Source: Alkalibacter rhizosphaerae
Lineage (GTDB): Bacteria; Bacillota; Clostridia; Eubacteriales; Alkalibacteraceae
Direction of reading: 5' to 3'
NCBI RefSeq assembly: GCF_017352215.1
Contig: NZ_CP071444.1
Location: 930,001-994,000 of the forward strand
DNA length: 64,000 nt
Shown: positions 24,285-33,322 of the stretch, one piece after another
Numbering within the stretch: position 1 is the first letter of the stretch
How the letters are laid out: each line of letters begins with the position of its first letter
Translations under genes and position numbers: made by a program
The notes under the pieces: generated by a model
What the model saw: only the letters and a program-made list of their open reading frames with translations
What the model was told of the DNA's origin: nothing
Databases searched by the model: none

Positions 24285-25136
24285 ATGAAAGACACCATCA
24301 CCACGTTTTCAAAAAGTCTGATACAACATGGAAAGGAAAGCGATCGACTCTATCTAATGCGGCTGGATCCTGAAGAAGATGCCGGTTTTATTCGAGATTT
24401 GGAAGATCTGGCATTAAAAAGACAATACGGAAAAATTGTTGCTAAAGTCCCTGCAACCGCTGAAGGCTTTTTTCTGGAATCTGGATTCGTCAAAGAAGCA
24501 GAAGTCCCTTCCTACTTTGACAACATGGAAGACTGCCTCTTCATGGCAAAATATTACGATCATCGCCGGGCTAGAGACCGCTCCAAAGCTGTAGTGGACG
24601 AAGTTCTTCAAACGGCTCTAAGCAAAGAAGGCAGCAAAAATTGCTCTCTCGACCCATTGGATCCGAATATGGAACTTCGTCCATGTACCAAAGACGATGC
24701 AAAATCCATGGCCCAACTCTACAAAAAGGTTTTTGCTACTTATCCATTCCCCATAGACCGAGCATCCTACCTGAAAGAAACCATGGTTGAAGACACCCGA
24801 TATTATGGTATATTCAAAGACGACATTCCTGTCGCCCTTGCCAGTGTGGATCAGGATCCAATCAACCGCACCGGCGAATTGACGGATTTTGCCACAGATT
24901 CGGATCATCAGGGTGAATCACTGGCAACGCGATTGTTGTACAGGATGGAAGAAGACATGAAAAACAAAGGGTACGAAACCCTCTATACCATCACAAGATC
25001 CACCTCCTTGGGAGTCAACACCATATTTGCCAAATCCGATTACGAATTCACCGGAACCCTGATCAACAACACCCAAATATCCGGAAGAGTGGAGAGCATG
25101 AATGTATGGCATAAAAAAGTGCAGCAATCAACTTGA
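24285..25136 (+). CDS. ablB: Putative beta-lysine N6-acetyltransferase
   Basis: A 283-residue GNAT enzyme that acetylates beta-lysine to the compatible solute N6-acetyl-beta-lysine. The N-terminal AblB-specific domain carries YGKIVAKVPATAEGFFLESG and DNMEDCLFMAKYY; the C-terminal GNAT core has FATDSDHQGESLATRLLYRM as acetyl-CoA loop and the SLGVNTIFAKSDYEFTGTL ending. The start at 24285 follows AAGGAAG. The usual partner ablA (lysine 2,3-aminomutase) is not in the window, so ablB stands alone here. A leader terminator suggests regulated expression. Confidence 0.88.
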   Translation: MKDTITTFSKSLIQHGKESDRLYLMRLDPEEDAGFIRDLEDLALKRQYGKIVAKVPATAEGFFLESGFVKEAEVPSYFDNMEDCLFMAKYYDHRRARDRSKAVVDEVLQTALSKEGSKNCSLDPLDPNMELRPCTKDDAKSMAQLYKKVFATYPFPIDRASYLKETMVEDTRYYGIFKDDIPVALASVDQDPINRTGELTDFATDSDHQGESLATRLLYRMEEDMKNKGYETLYTITRSTSLGVNTIFAKSDYEFTGTLINNTQISGRVESMNVWHKKVQQST

Positions 25137-25147
25137 TTGCTGCACTT
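25117..25147. terminator. Terminator after ablB
   Basis: AAGTGCAGCAATCAA and its complement with a one-base loop form a 15-bp stem that includes the ablB stop codon, followed by TTTTTTC. The opposite strand may use it for the AI-2E-type gene. Confidence 0.8.
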
Positions 25148-25184
25148 AACTTTTTTCTACCACTATCCCTGGCTCTTTCAATAT

Positions 25185-26321
25185 CTACTTTTCACAAATC
25201 GAATCTTCTCCCCGCTCCAAGCGATGATCGATCCATTCTCCAAAGAGGGAATACAGCAAAGCAAATGTTGGAACACCCATGAGCATCCCGACGATGCCGT
25301 ATAACCCGGCGCCAAGAATGATGGACACCAAGACCCACAAACCAGGTAGACCAACTGTATTGCCCAACACCTTGGGTTTGATGACATTGCCGTCCAACTG
25401 CTGGAGAGCAATGATGAAGAAAAAGAACATCAAGGCTTTGATGGGATCTACGATCATGATGATGAAAATCGCAGGCACGGCTCCGATAAAAGGCCCCACG
25501 ATGGGGATCAGGTTGGTCAATCCGATGATGACAGTGACCAGTAAAACGTAAGGCATGTTCATCAAATTCATGGATATGAAGCAGATGAGTGCAATGATGC
25601 TGGAATCGATGACGTTTCCCGTGATGAATCGGTTGAAAACATGATTGGTCCGACGGGCGATCTCCATGAATTTTCCGAAAAACCGTCGAGGACAAACGGC
25701 CTCGGAAAGTCGTACCATTTGTTCCAGCAGCACATCTTTTCCATAGAGAAAATAAACGGAAATGATCAAGCCAATGATCCAGTTGTACAAACCAGAAGTA
25801 AGTCCCAGCAAGTAATTTCCGATGATGGGGATCCATCGGGTCACCGCCTGGTTCAATGTCGCATTTAAATTTTGCAGCAGGTCGCTGTCGTACCAGTCGA
25901 TCATTTCCTGAAGACCAAATGTTTCATCCAGATAATTGGCCCAACCTTCCACCGTGACAATATAGTTGGGAATGTTTTCGATAAGCTGGGTGATACTTCC
26001 CACCAACTGGGGGATGATGAATCGAACCAATACCCCGCCCGTTACGATCACCAAGAGGTAGGTGGATAGAATGGACAAACCTGCAGCCACCTTCTTGCCG
26101 GTAGCTCCTTTCTTTTCCATAGGATAAAAGATTCGTTTTCGAAAGCCCTTGTATGGAATATTGAGCAAATAGGCGATCACAAACCCGAAAATCAACGGCC
26201 GGGTGATCCGATGAAGCTTTTCAAGTATGGCGGATACCACCTCCAAGTTGGTCAAGGCGACATAAAGCACGATGCCATAAGTGATGATCAAGAAATACTG
26301 TTTGAATTTCGTCTTGTCCAA
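25185..26321 (-). CDS. AI-2E family (PerM-like) transporter
   Basis: A 378-residue integral membrane protein of the TqsA/PerM family. Several hydrophobic segments start at residues 9-30 and 33-55; the conserved PxxGP-type loop is GLTNLIPIVGPFIGAVPAIF near residue 290. Some members export autoinducer-2, others are Na+/H+ antiporters, so the substrate is open. It is monocistronic, with a shared terminator on its 3' side. Confidence 0.88.
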   Translation of the reverse strand: MDKTKFKQYFLIITYGIVLYVALTNLEVVSAILEKLHRITRPLIFGFVIAYLLNIPYKGFRKRIFYPMEKKGATGKKVAAGLSILSTYLLVIVTGGVLVRFIIPQLVGSITQLIENIPNYIVTVEGWANYLDETFGLQEMIDWYDSDLLQNLNATLNQAVTRWIPIIGNYLLGLTSGLYNWIIGLIISVYFLYGKDVLLEQMVRLSEAVCPRRFFGKFMEIARRTNHVFNRFITGNVIDSSIIALICFISMNLMNMPYVLLVTVIIGLTNLIPIVGPFIGAVPAIFIIMIVDPIKALMFFFFIIALQQLDGNVIKPKVLGNTVGLPGLWVLVSIILGAGLYGIVGMLMGVPTFALLYSLFGEWIDHRLERGEDSICEK

Positions 26322-26433
26322 AGCCTTCTCCTTTCGAACTATCTTAATGCCTCTTGTTTGTGTTCCTTGTTACATTATACCGTAATGCCGTGCACATGGT
26401 AAACAGAAAGAAATTCCGATCAACCCTATTTGC

Positions 26434-26470
26434 AAAAAAGCCCTGGAAGCGGTAAATCCGCCACCAGAGC
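26434..26470 (-). terminator. Terminator of the MscS gene
   Basis: A 13-position stem (GCTCTGG...CCAGGGC, one mismatch) with loop ATTTA is followed on the minus strand by TTTTTT, 18 bases after the stop. Confidence 0.85.
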
Positions 26471-26487
26471 AATCCGTTGGTGCTGCA

Positions 26488-27312
26488 TCATTTTTTTTCA
26501 CTCCAGAATTCGGGAATGCCGTCCAAATGAACGTCCATTTGGGGATACGGGATCCCAATATCATGTTCATCAAATGCCAGCTTCACTTTTTCCATGGTGT
26601 CAAAATATATGGTCCAATAATCTGCCGCATTGCACCAGACCCTGTAATAAAAATTGACAGAACTGGCATCGTGCTGTCCCAATACGATCATGGGTTCCGG
26701 CTCGTCCAGTACCAGGGGATCCTTATCGGCGATCTCCTGAAGTAAACTTTTAACCTTTGAGATGTCATCATCGTAACCAACACCAAAGACCAGATCCACC
26801 CTTCTGGTGGGTTTTGCAGAGTAGTTCACCGTTCCGCTATTGGACATGTTGCTATTGGGTACAATGATTTTTTTATTGTCCGGGGTGATCAAGATCGTAT
26901 AAAACATCTGGATCTCCTCAACGGTTCCGGAATACCCGGCTGCATCGATATAATCTCCCACCTTATAGGGTTTCAGCAGCAAGATCAAAACACCGCCGGC
27001 AAAGTTGGACAAGCTACCCTGCAGTGCCAGACCAACAGCCAAACCCGCAGAACCCAATATGGCTATAAAGGATGTCATCTGAGCACCCAGCATGGATGCG
27101 ATGCTGATCCCCAACATCACCAGCAAGGTCACTTTGATCAATGACAACAAAAATGGTCGAAGGGAAACATCCACATTTTTTGCCTCAAAAGCCTTTTTCA
27201 AAAAACGCATCAAAAATTTGATGAGGATCCATCCCGCAACGAGAACGACCAGCGCCAGCGGCAGTTTCCCGCTAAATGCAGTGACCTGTTCCCAAATAAA
27301 ATTCCAATCCAT
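26488..27312 (-). CDS. Small-conductance mechanosensitive channel (MscS family)
   Basis: A 274-residue membrane channel that opens on hypo-osmotic stress. Three N-terminal helices lead to the pore helix region SFIAILGSAGLAVGLALQGS (Gly/Ala-rich TM3, about residues 73-92) and the beta domain NFAGGVLILLLKPYKVGDYI. The C-terminal alpha/beta domain is complete and ends FDEHDIGIPYPQMDVHLDG. It is a single-gene unit. Confidence 0.94.
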   Translation of the reverse strand: MDWNFIWEQVTAFSGKLPLALVVLVAGWILIKFLMRFLKKAFEAKNVDVSLRPFLLSLIKVTLLVMLGISIASMLGAQMTSFIAILGSAGLAVGLALQGSLSNFAGGVLILLLKPYKVGDYIDAAGYSGTVEEIQMFYTILITPDNKKIIVPNSNMSNSGTVNYSAKPTRRVDLVFGVGYDDDISKVKSLLQEIADKDPLVLDEPEPMIVLGQHDASSVNFYYRVWCNAADYWTIYFDTMEKVKLAFDEHDIGIPYPQMDVHLDGIPEFWSEKK

Positions 27313-27715
27313 ACATTTCCTCCTATCCTAAATCTAATGCTTGTTGTACGCGTATCACGGCATCCTGCACGGCCTGAAGAATTTTTTAGTTTTCCTTCCT
27401 TTAACCGTCATACTTTCTAACAGTATACTAGAATCAATACAAGAACTCAACGCATGTACCTGCTCCAATCGAACCAGGAAATAACATCACCATTGCTTCC
27501 CACCACCTAAAATTTAAAACAAGAAAGAATTCCTTCGCTGCCCCGAAAGAATTCTCCCCGAACCAATATTATTTTGGGTGCATATTACAGCACCTTCCCA
27601 TAACCCATTCAAATATAACACCTGCGCCAACTTACAAAAATCAAAAGCCAGTTCCTTTCCATTATACTATTGCCCCTAGGACAATTCAAATACAATTCCA
27701 TCGGTTGACCTTGGA
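27313..27715. other. 403-bp intergenic region, only a terminator recognised
   Basis: Between the start of the MscS gene and the end of the AEC gene. A minus-strand hairpin at 27526-27555 (AGAATTC-T-TTCG / CGAA-G-GAATTCT, six-base loop, then TTCTTGTTTT) probably ends the AEC transcript about 160 bases after its stop. The MscS promoter should lie at the low-coordinate end; no clear -35/-10 pair was found. No plausible ORF or RNA was seen in the rest. Confidence 0.5.
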
Positions 27716-28663
27716 TCAAAGAATCCCCAAGGTCTTAAGTCCAAAAATGAATAATGTAGTAGAAAAAACAGAAAACAAGGTTGTGGTCATGATGATGCTG
27801 GAGGCCAACTCTCCGTCTCCATCCATAGTCATTGCGAAAATAAAAGATACCGTTGAAGTAGGTACGCCAAATAGGACGTAAATGTTCAGTAGATCCGCCC
27901 CATCAAACCCCATCATAAATCCAGCAGCCACGGCCAAGGTCGGAAAAATCACTAATTTACACGCTACTGCCCAAGCCGTAGCTCGGATTTTGCGACCCAC
28001 TTTTTGCAAATCAAACGATGCTCCTATGGAGAGCAACGCCAATGGAGTGGCCATTGACTGCACATAGTCGATGGTTTTCAAGGTAAAATCCGGTATAGGC
28101 GGATTCAGCCAAACCGCCAATATACCAAAAGAAATTCCAATGATCATGGGGTTACTTGCCAGGTCTTTCATACTGCTTCCTATACTGATTTTCCCAGTAC
28201 CTTCTGGCTTGTTAAAGGCAAATATAACAAGTGAAAGAATATTGTACAGGGGGATGGTTAAGGCTAAAACCATAGGTGGTTTTGCTCCCAGGCTCCCCAA
28301 GATGTTCTCAATAAGGGAAAACCCCACATATAAAAAATTACCTCGAAAAGATCCTTGTATAAAAGTACCCCGCTGGTCCGGATGGATCCCTACGAGGTAG
28401 GAAATCAGCCATGCAACACCAACACTGCAAACGATGGCTGCCGCAACAAAAGTAAAAAAGCGCAGATCCACGATTTTTTCGATGTCCATGTTGCGGACAT
28501 CATTAAAGAGCTTCAACGGCAGAGCTATGTAAAAGACCAAGCGATTAGCTTTTTTTACAAATTCCTGATCAATAAAATCAACCCGCCGCAAAATATATCC
28601 TGTCAAAATGACTAGAAAAATGGGTAAGGCCACTCCCAAACTGAACACCAGATTCTGAAACAT
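27716..28663 (-). CDS. AEC (auxin efflux carrier) family transporter
   Basis: A 315-residue membrane protein with about ten hydrophobic helices, the family start FSLGVALPIFLVILTGYILR and the proline-containing half-helix VFGVPTS-like segment (LFGVPTSTVSFIFAM near residue 276). Bacterial members carry malate, other dicarboxylates or amino acids. The start at 28663 is chosen because a GGAAAGGTGG ribosome site lies just upstream. It is divergent from a LysR gene, which probably controls it. Confidence 0.87.
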   Translation of the reverse strand: MFQNLVFSLGVALPIFLVILTGYILRRVDFIDQEFVKKANRLVFYIALPLKLFNDVRNMDIEKIVDLRFFTFVAAAIVCSVGVAWLISYLVGIHPDQRGTFIQGSFRGNFLYVGFSLIENILGSLGAKPPMVLALTIPLYNILSLVIFAFNKPEGTGKISIGSSMKDLASNPMIIGISFGILAVWLNPPIPDFTLKTIDYVQSMATPLALLSIGASFDLQKVGRKIRATAWAVACKLVIFPTLAVAAGFMMGFDGADLLNIYVLFGVPTSTVSFIFAMTMDGDGELASSIIMTTTLFSVFSTTLFIFGLKTLGIL

Positions 28664-28902
28664 CCTTTTCCCACCACCTTTCCAAATCATGTATTCATTA
28701 TACCCGCATCACCAATTCCTGGAAAGGTTCCTTGCCGATTTCTTTAATGAGAACTTTTAGCGACAATGCTACTTCCTCCTACGATGAACGCATGACCCTG
28801 TTGGACTTTTTCGTTGCCCATAGTATACTATTAATGTAGGCACTGCGCCCATTCAAAAAATACATGACCCTATAGTCTTGAACTATGGGCAGGAGGATGA
28901 CC
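28664..28902. promoter_or_regulatory. Divergent control region between AEC and LysR genes
   Basis: It contains the 12-base palindrome ATAGTATACTAT (28820-28831) and a second partly matching inverted pair around CTATAGTCTTGAACTATGGG (about 28870-28890). Both resemble LysR half-sites and lie just upstream of the LysR gene. No gene was found in it. Confidence 0.6.
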
Positions 28903-29814
28903 ATGGATCTGAAACACCTGGAATACATCGTAGCTGTACACGACGAAGGCAGCATCTCCAAAGCCGCGAAAAAATGTTTTGTATCTCAGCCCACCCTGAG
29001 TATCCATTTAAAAAAATTGGAGGCAGAGCTGGGTCTTCCCTTGTTCGACCGACACGGTTTGCGCACCATTCCCACCCAGGCCGGGATCCTTTATGTAGAA
29101 ACGGCCAAGCAGATCCTGGAGCTGAAAAGGACCCTTTACTCCCAGTTGGAATCCTTTTCCCAGCCGGAAACCAATAGGATCGCCCTTGGTCTCTTTCAAA
29201 ACATCGGCAGCAAAATGATCGCGGAAGTATACCCTCGGTTCAAAGACCGTTATCCCCGCATTCGTCTGGACATCAACGACGGGCGATACCGAACCCTTCG
29301 TACAGGCCTGTTGGGTGAAGCTTTGGATCTTGCCATCATTACCATCGTCCAGCGGGAAGAGGACTTCTCCTATGAAGAAATCAAGAAAGAACCCTTCCTT
29401 TTGGCCTGCGCCGTCGACCAATGCCCCGACTCCATTCTTCCCATGATGCAGACAAGGGAAGGTCTCTTTTCCTTTATCCAAAACAAACACTTTATACTGG
29501 CTCCAGACGATACCATTCGCCGAGAAGTGGAAAATCAATTTTTCACCGCATCAGGTTTTCGACCTCAAACTTATGACCAGGTCCACAACATCCACACCAC
29601 CCTGGACATGGTGGAAAAAGGCTTGGGTGTGGCACTGATCCCTGCCGGTTTTTTTGATCCTGCAAAATCCATTCGCCCCATACCTGTACCGGAAAATCCT
29701 TCCTGGACTTTGGTTGCTGCAACAAAAAAAGGAAGGGTTTTATCCCCTTCCTTAAAAGTACTGCTTCAGTTGATCCGTGCTTACTATACCCAGGAAAACC
29801 ATTACCGGTATTAA
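28903..29814 (+). CDS. LysR-family transcriptional regulator
   Basis: A 303-residue regulator. The N-terminal helix-turn-helix is MDLKHLEYIVAVHDEGSISK followed by KCFVSQPTLSIHLKKLEAE; the C-terminal part is the periplasmic-binding-like effector domain. The ATG at 28903 has AGGAGG six bases upstream. It is divergent from the AEC carrier and converges by four bases with the corrinoid gene. Effector unknown; likely the AEC substrate or a precursor. Confidence 0.92.
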   Translation: MDLKHLEYIVAVHDEGSISKAAKKCFVSQPTLSIHLKKLEAELGLPLFDRHGLRTIPTQAGILYVETAKQILELKRTLYSQLESFSQPETNRIALGLFQNIGSKMIAEVYPRFKDRYPRIRLDINDGRYRTLRTGLLGEALDLAIITIVQREEDFSYEEIKKEPFLLACAVDQCPDSILPMMQTREGLFSFIQNKHFILAPDDTIRREVENQFFTASGFRPQTYDQVHNIHTTLDMVEKGLGVALIPAGFFDPAKSIRPIPVPENPSWTLVAATKKGRVLSPSLKVLLQLIRAYYTQENHYRY

Positions 29815-30446
29815 TGCATCCACTCTTCAGCAATACGGACACCTTCCGTTGCATTGGTAGTGAAGGCATCGGCGCCAATGTACTCGCAAGCATCTTTTGT
29901 TACCGGATTGCCGCCGATGATGATCTTTAGATCATCACGCAGTCCCTCTTCTATCAGCGCATCCACGGTTTGCTTCATGGCTTCCAATGCCAGGGTCAAT
30001 ACTCCGCTCATGCCCAGCACATCCGGTCGGACTTCCCGAACCTTTTCTACAAAGGCCTCCGGCCGCTGGTCGATGCCGATATCATGAACTTCAAAACCGA
30101 CGGCTTCCGCCATTCCCCGGTAAATGTTTTTACCAATATCATGCAAGTCACCCTGCACGGTACCGATGACCATCACGCCGATTTTTTCCCGCTTGCTTTT
30201 CTTGATGATGGGTTTAAGCAGATCCATGGATTCTGTCATCAATTCCCCGGCAAAGATCAGATCACCTACAAAATAATCTCCTCGTTCGAAACGGTCCCCA
30301 ACGATGGCCATTCCTTCCTGACAAGCCTGGATCACTGCATCCACTTCGTCCCCTGTCGGATCCATTTTTACAAACTCTTTTAAAAACGCCACGACCTGAT
30401 CTTCATGAAGATCCCCCAAGTCTTGCGTCAATCGTTTCAATTCCAT
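29811..30446 (-). CDS. Corrinoid (cobalamin-binding) methyltransferase protein
   Basis: A 211-residue methyl carrier. The N-terminal helical B12-binding cap is about residues 1-85, and the Rossmann B12 domain has the lower-ligand motif D-x-H-x2-G in GDLHDIGKNI (His102). The C-terminal IIIGGNPVTKDACEYIGADA is the usual GG loop. Such proteins work with a substrate:corrinoid methyltransferase and a corrinoid:carrier methyltransferase; neither is adjacent. The UroD-like protein at 3145 is a conceivable but distant partner. Confidence 0.93.
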   Translation of the reverse strand: MELKRLTQDLGDLHEDQVVAFLKEFVKMDPTGDEVDAVIQACQEGMAIVGDRFERGDYFVGDLIFAGELMTESMDLLKPIIKKSKREKIGVMVIGTVQGDLHDIGKNIYRGMAEAVGFEVHDIGIDQRPEAFVEKVREVRPDVLGMSGVLTLALEAMKQTVDALIEEGLRDDLKIIIGGNPVTKDACEYIGADAFTTNATEGVRIAEEWMH

Positions 30447-30469
30447 TTATAACCCTCCCAATTTTTGCA

Positions 30470-30512
30470 TTAAGTATACTTAAATTTAATCACAATGCTT
30501 GTGATAAGTCAA
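30470..30512 (-). promoter_or_regulatory. Corrinoid gene promoter with two palindromic operators
   Basis: On the minus strand TTGACT (30507-30512), 17 bases, TTAAAT (30484-30489). The spacer contains ATCACAA-TGC-TTGTGAT (30489-30505), a 7+7 inverted repeat, and the start region carries the 14-base palindrome TTAAGTATACTTAA (30470-30483). Confidence 0.75.
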
Positions 30513-30535
30513 CAAGAAATTGCAATTTTACTGCA

Positions 30536-30826
30536 TTAATCCAATTTTATGGTATCGACCACCATTTCCACGATCTCAACTTGGGGGGTCGTTTCCACCA
30601 ATTGAAGGATCTTCTCCAGGCGATTCTCCAAGTCTTGGGCGTGATTTGCACCAAATGCACATCCGATCTCGCTTTGGTCCCACAGGTCCTGGGCTCCGGC
30701 TTCCACCACGGAAACCCTGTATCTATTTCTGATTTTTTCCATCAAACCCTTGATGATCCGCCGCTTTTCCTTCAAACTTCCAGACTCCAGGATCCGAAGC
30801 TTAAAGACGCATCCCATGACGAACAT
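30536..30826 (-). CDS. DUF503 (YlxP-like) domain protein
   Basis: A 96-residue small protein starting MFVMGCVFKLRILESGSLKE with the family motif SLKEKRRIIKGLMEKIRNRY and VAEAGxQDLW-like VVEAGAQDLWDQSEIGCAFG. YlxP homologues often lie in translation operons, but here it overlaps the 3' end of aguB by 26 bases. A GGAGG site lies eight bases before the ATG. The function is unknown, possibly ribosome-related. Confidence 0.85.
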   Translation of the reverse strand: MFVMGCVFKLRILESGSLKEKRRIIKGLMEKIRNRYRVSVVEAGAQDLWDQSEIGCAFGANHAQDLENRLEKILQLVETTPQVEIVEMVVDTIKLD

Positions 30827-31697
30827 GATCTTCGCCTCCGTCCATGGTCAAAATGGGTCCGTACAGATCCGGCCTTCGGTCCCGGAACAATCCCCACTCC
30901 AACCGTTGCTCCATCAGCTGGTCCAGGTCAAATTCCACCACCAGCACATCTTCCGATTCCCGGTCGCAAGAAGCCAGCATTTCTCCCGTAGGGCCGGCGA
31001 TAAAGGAAGACCCGTAAAAATCTAAAAATCCGTCGTCCATTTCTTCCCGGCCGATCCGGTTGCTGGCCACCACGGGCACCAGATTGCAGGCTGCATGACC
31101 GATCATGCACCGTTGCCAGTGGTCTTTGGAATCCACCTGGGGACTCTCCGGTTCCGATCCGATGGCTGTGGGATACAGCAAGATCTCCGCACCCTTCAGC
31201 GCCATGACGCGGGCCGCTTCCGGAAACCATTGGTCCCAACAGATGCCGACGCCAATGCGGCCGTAGGTTGTGTCCCACACTTTGAAACCCGTATCTCCCG
31301 GATTGAAATAGTACTTTTCCTCGTATCCGGGACCGTCCGGGATGTGACTCTTCCGGTAGGTCCCTAACAGGGATCCATCTGCATCCACCATGGCCATGGT
31401 ATTGTACAGTGCGTTGTTTTTTTGTTCATAGAAACTGACCGGCAGCACCACTTTCAGCTCCCGGGCCAACTCCCGAAACCGCTTGATGGCGGGATTTTCT
31501 TCCAAGGTCGTGGCCAAATTGTAGAACTCCGGCTTTTCTTTCTGGCAAAAATATGGCGTTTCAAAGAGTTCCTGGATCAGGACGATGTTGGCTCCCTCTC
31601 CCACGGCCTTTCGGATCAATCCCTCTGCGCGTTCTATGTTTTCGTCGATGTTCCAGCTGCACGCCATCTGAGTGGCAGCCACCTTTACCTTTCTCAT
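30801..31697 (-). CDS. aguB: N-carbamoylputrescine amidase
   Basis: A 298-residue nitrilase-superfamily enzyme that converts N-carbamoylputrescine to putrescine, CO2 and ammonia. The Glu-Lys-Cys triad is visible: Glu in LIQELFETPYF, Lys in GTYRKSHIPDGPGYEEKYYF and Cys in GVGICWDQWFPE. The start at 31697 follows GGAGGAAAGAGC and overlaps aguA by four bases. The longer upstream reading frame is aguA in another frame and is not coding. Confidence 0.95.
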   Translation of the reverse strand: MRKVKVAATQMACSWNIDENIERAEGLIRKAVGEGANIVLIQELFETPYFCQKEKPEFYNLATTLEENPAIKRFRELARELKVVLPVSFYEQKNNALYNTMAMVDADGSLLGTYRKSHIPDGPGYEEKYYFNPGDTGFKVWDTTYGRIGVGICWDQWFPEAARVMALKGAEILLYPTAIGSEPESPQVDSKDHWQRCMIGHAACNLVPVVASNRIGREEMDDGFLDFYGSSFIAGPTGEMLASCDRESEDVLVVEFDLDQLMEQRLEWGLFRDRRPDLYGPILTMDGGEDHVRHGMRL

Positions 31698-32722
31698 GCT
31701 CTTTCCTCCTTTGCTGCTTTCGGGATCTGCTGGGTGATGCAATGGACGTTTCCGCCTTCTTTCACCAGGGACCACCCGTTCACCGTTGCGATCCCACGCT
31801 GGGGAAATGCATCCTTCAACACTTCCATCGCCTTTTGGTCCGTTTGGGCGGCGTCTCCGCCAAATACGGGAAGGATCAGACCGTCGTTGACAAAGTAGAA
31901 ATTCAAATAGCTCAAGGTGGCCCGTTTGCCCCGGTAGGTTGCATAAGGAGGTTGTTCGATCTCCACCACTTCCAGCCTTCTGCCCCTGGCATCCACTTCC
32001 CGGTCCAATACTTCCAGACATCGCCGGGTGATGGCGTAGTTGGGATCCTTCGGGTCGCGGCACACCTGCAGGAGCACTTTCCCCGGAGCGGCAAAACAGG
32101 CGATGTTGTCGATGTGCCCGTCCGTCTCGTCTCCATCCAGGCCTTCTTCCAGCCAGATCACTTTCTTTGCTCCCAGATGATCTTTCAATGCCTCTTCGAT
32201 GGCTTCCATGCTCATCCCAGGGTTTCGATTGGGGTTTAGCAGACATTCCTTGGTGGTCAGGATGGTGCCTTCTCCGTCGGAATGGATGGACCCTCCCTCC
32301 AGCACCAGGTCGGGACGCTCACGAGCAATATCCGTCATAGCCAAAATCTTCTCCCCCAAGGCGTCATCCAGATCATAGGGTTGGTATTTTTCGCCCCAGG
32401 CATTGAATTTCCAATCCACACCAAGACGACTGCCGTCTTTGTCCACAATAATAGTAGGAACACTGTCCCGCGCCCAAGCATCGTTATGGGGGATGGGGTA
32501 AAGATCGATGTCTTCTCCCAATCGTTTTCGTAGTGCTCCCATTTCCTCGGGGTCCACGATCAATCCCACCGGCTCAAAAGCTTGGATGGCTCGGATGGTT
32601 TCTTCATAACCGTCGCAGACTTCCGTGTAATTGTCCGGATGGACCAGGGAATCGGCAACAGGCCATTGCAGGATGGTTTTTTCGTGGGTCTCCCATTCTG
32701 CAGGCATTCTTCTTTCAAACAT
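31694..32722 (-). CDS. aguA: Agmatine deiminase
   Basis: A 342-residue guanidino-group hydrolase that turns agmatine into N-carbamoylputrescine and ammonia. The five-bladed propeller family signatures are present: start MPAEWETHEKTILQWP, NDAWARDSVPTIIVD, EGGSIHSDGEGT, the DGDETDGHIDN loop, and the C-terminal catalytic Cys in EGGNVHCITQQIP. It overlaps aguB by four bases, so both steps from agmatine to putrescine are made together. No agmatine:putrescine transporter is adjacent. Confidence 0.95.
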   Translation of the reverse strand: MFERRMPAEWETHEKTILQWPVADSLVHPDNYTEVCDGYEETIRAIQAFEPVGLIVDPEEMGALRKRLGEDIDLYPIPHNDAWARDSVPTIIVDKDGSRLGVDWKFNAWGEKYQPYDLDDALGEKILAMTDIARERPDLVLEGGSIHSDGEGTILTTKECLLNPNRNPGMSMEAIEEALKDHLGAKKVIWLEEGLDGDETDGHIDNIACFAAPGKVLLQVCRDPKDPNYAITRRCLEVLDREVDARGRRLEVVEIEQPPYATYRGKRATLSYLNFYFVNDGLILPVFGGDAAQTDQKAMEVLKDAFPQRGIATVNGWSLVKEGGNVHCITQQIPKAAKEERA

Positions 32723-32863
32723 AAAGGCTGCTCCTTTTCATAGATATAGTCAATTTGCTTTGGTTTTCAAATTTGTTGCCTTTCCGGTTCTGAGATTCTC
32801 TCTTTCTGCAGATTCTTGCATTTTGTTGTATAATGGAAGCAAGATATGAGAAAGGAGCACGCC

Positions 32864-33322
32864 ATGGAACCGAAACTGATCAAACAAGAGGACCAACCCG
32901 TACTTTGCATTCGCACCACCACCAACACCACGGATCTGTATCCTACGGTGGATGCCCTGACGGAGCAGCTGGAAAAGCACTGCACCAATTTTCAAGTCAC
33001 ACCCACTGGCGTCGTCTATACGGCCTATTCCAATTTCGAAAATAAAAATTTTGATTTGGAAGTGGGGATCCCGACAGACAAGATCTATCCCGGTCTTGAA
33101 AACATTCTTTCCACCATCATCCCCGCAGGCACCTATCTGCAAGCCATCTACAAGGGCCCCTATCGAAAGATGCGCCCTTTTTACGCCATGTTGAACGACT
33201 GGCTCAAGGAGGCCGGTTACAAAAGCGGCGAAGTCAACTACGAGCGGTATCTGAACTCCACCAAGGATGTGGAGGAAGAAGAGCTCCTGACGGAGGTCCT
33301 CCTTCCTGTAGAACCGATCTAG
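32864..33322 (+). CDS. GyrI-like / effector-binding (AraC E-bind) domain protein
   Basis: A 152-residue single-domain protein (SOUL/GyrI superfamily) starting MEPKLIKQEDQPVLCIRTTT, with the family VVYTAYSNFENKNFDLEVGI and GTYLQAIYKGPYRKM strands. No DNA-binding domain is attached, so it is a free ligand-binding domain, as in many Firmicutes. The start at 32864 has an AAAGGAG site and a TATAAT box 30 bases upstream. Ligand and role unknown. Confidence 0.82.
   Translation: MEPKLIKQEDQPVLCIRTTTNTTDLYPTVDALTEQLEKHCTNFQVTPTGVVYTAYSNFENKNFDLEVGIPTDKIYPGLENILSTIIPAGTYLQAIYKGPYRKMRPFYAMLNDWLKEAGYKSGEVNYERYLNSTKDVEEEELLTEVLLPVEPI

Noticed and set aside
30801-32246. 481-codon frame extending aguB upstream
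   Set aside because: The extra 183 codons overlap aguA in another frame and give low-quality sequence; the real aguB start at 31697 has a ribosome site and ATGA overlap.
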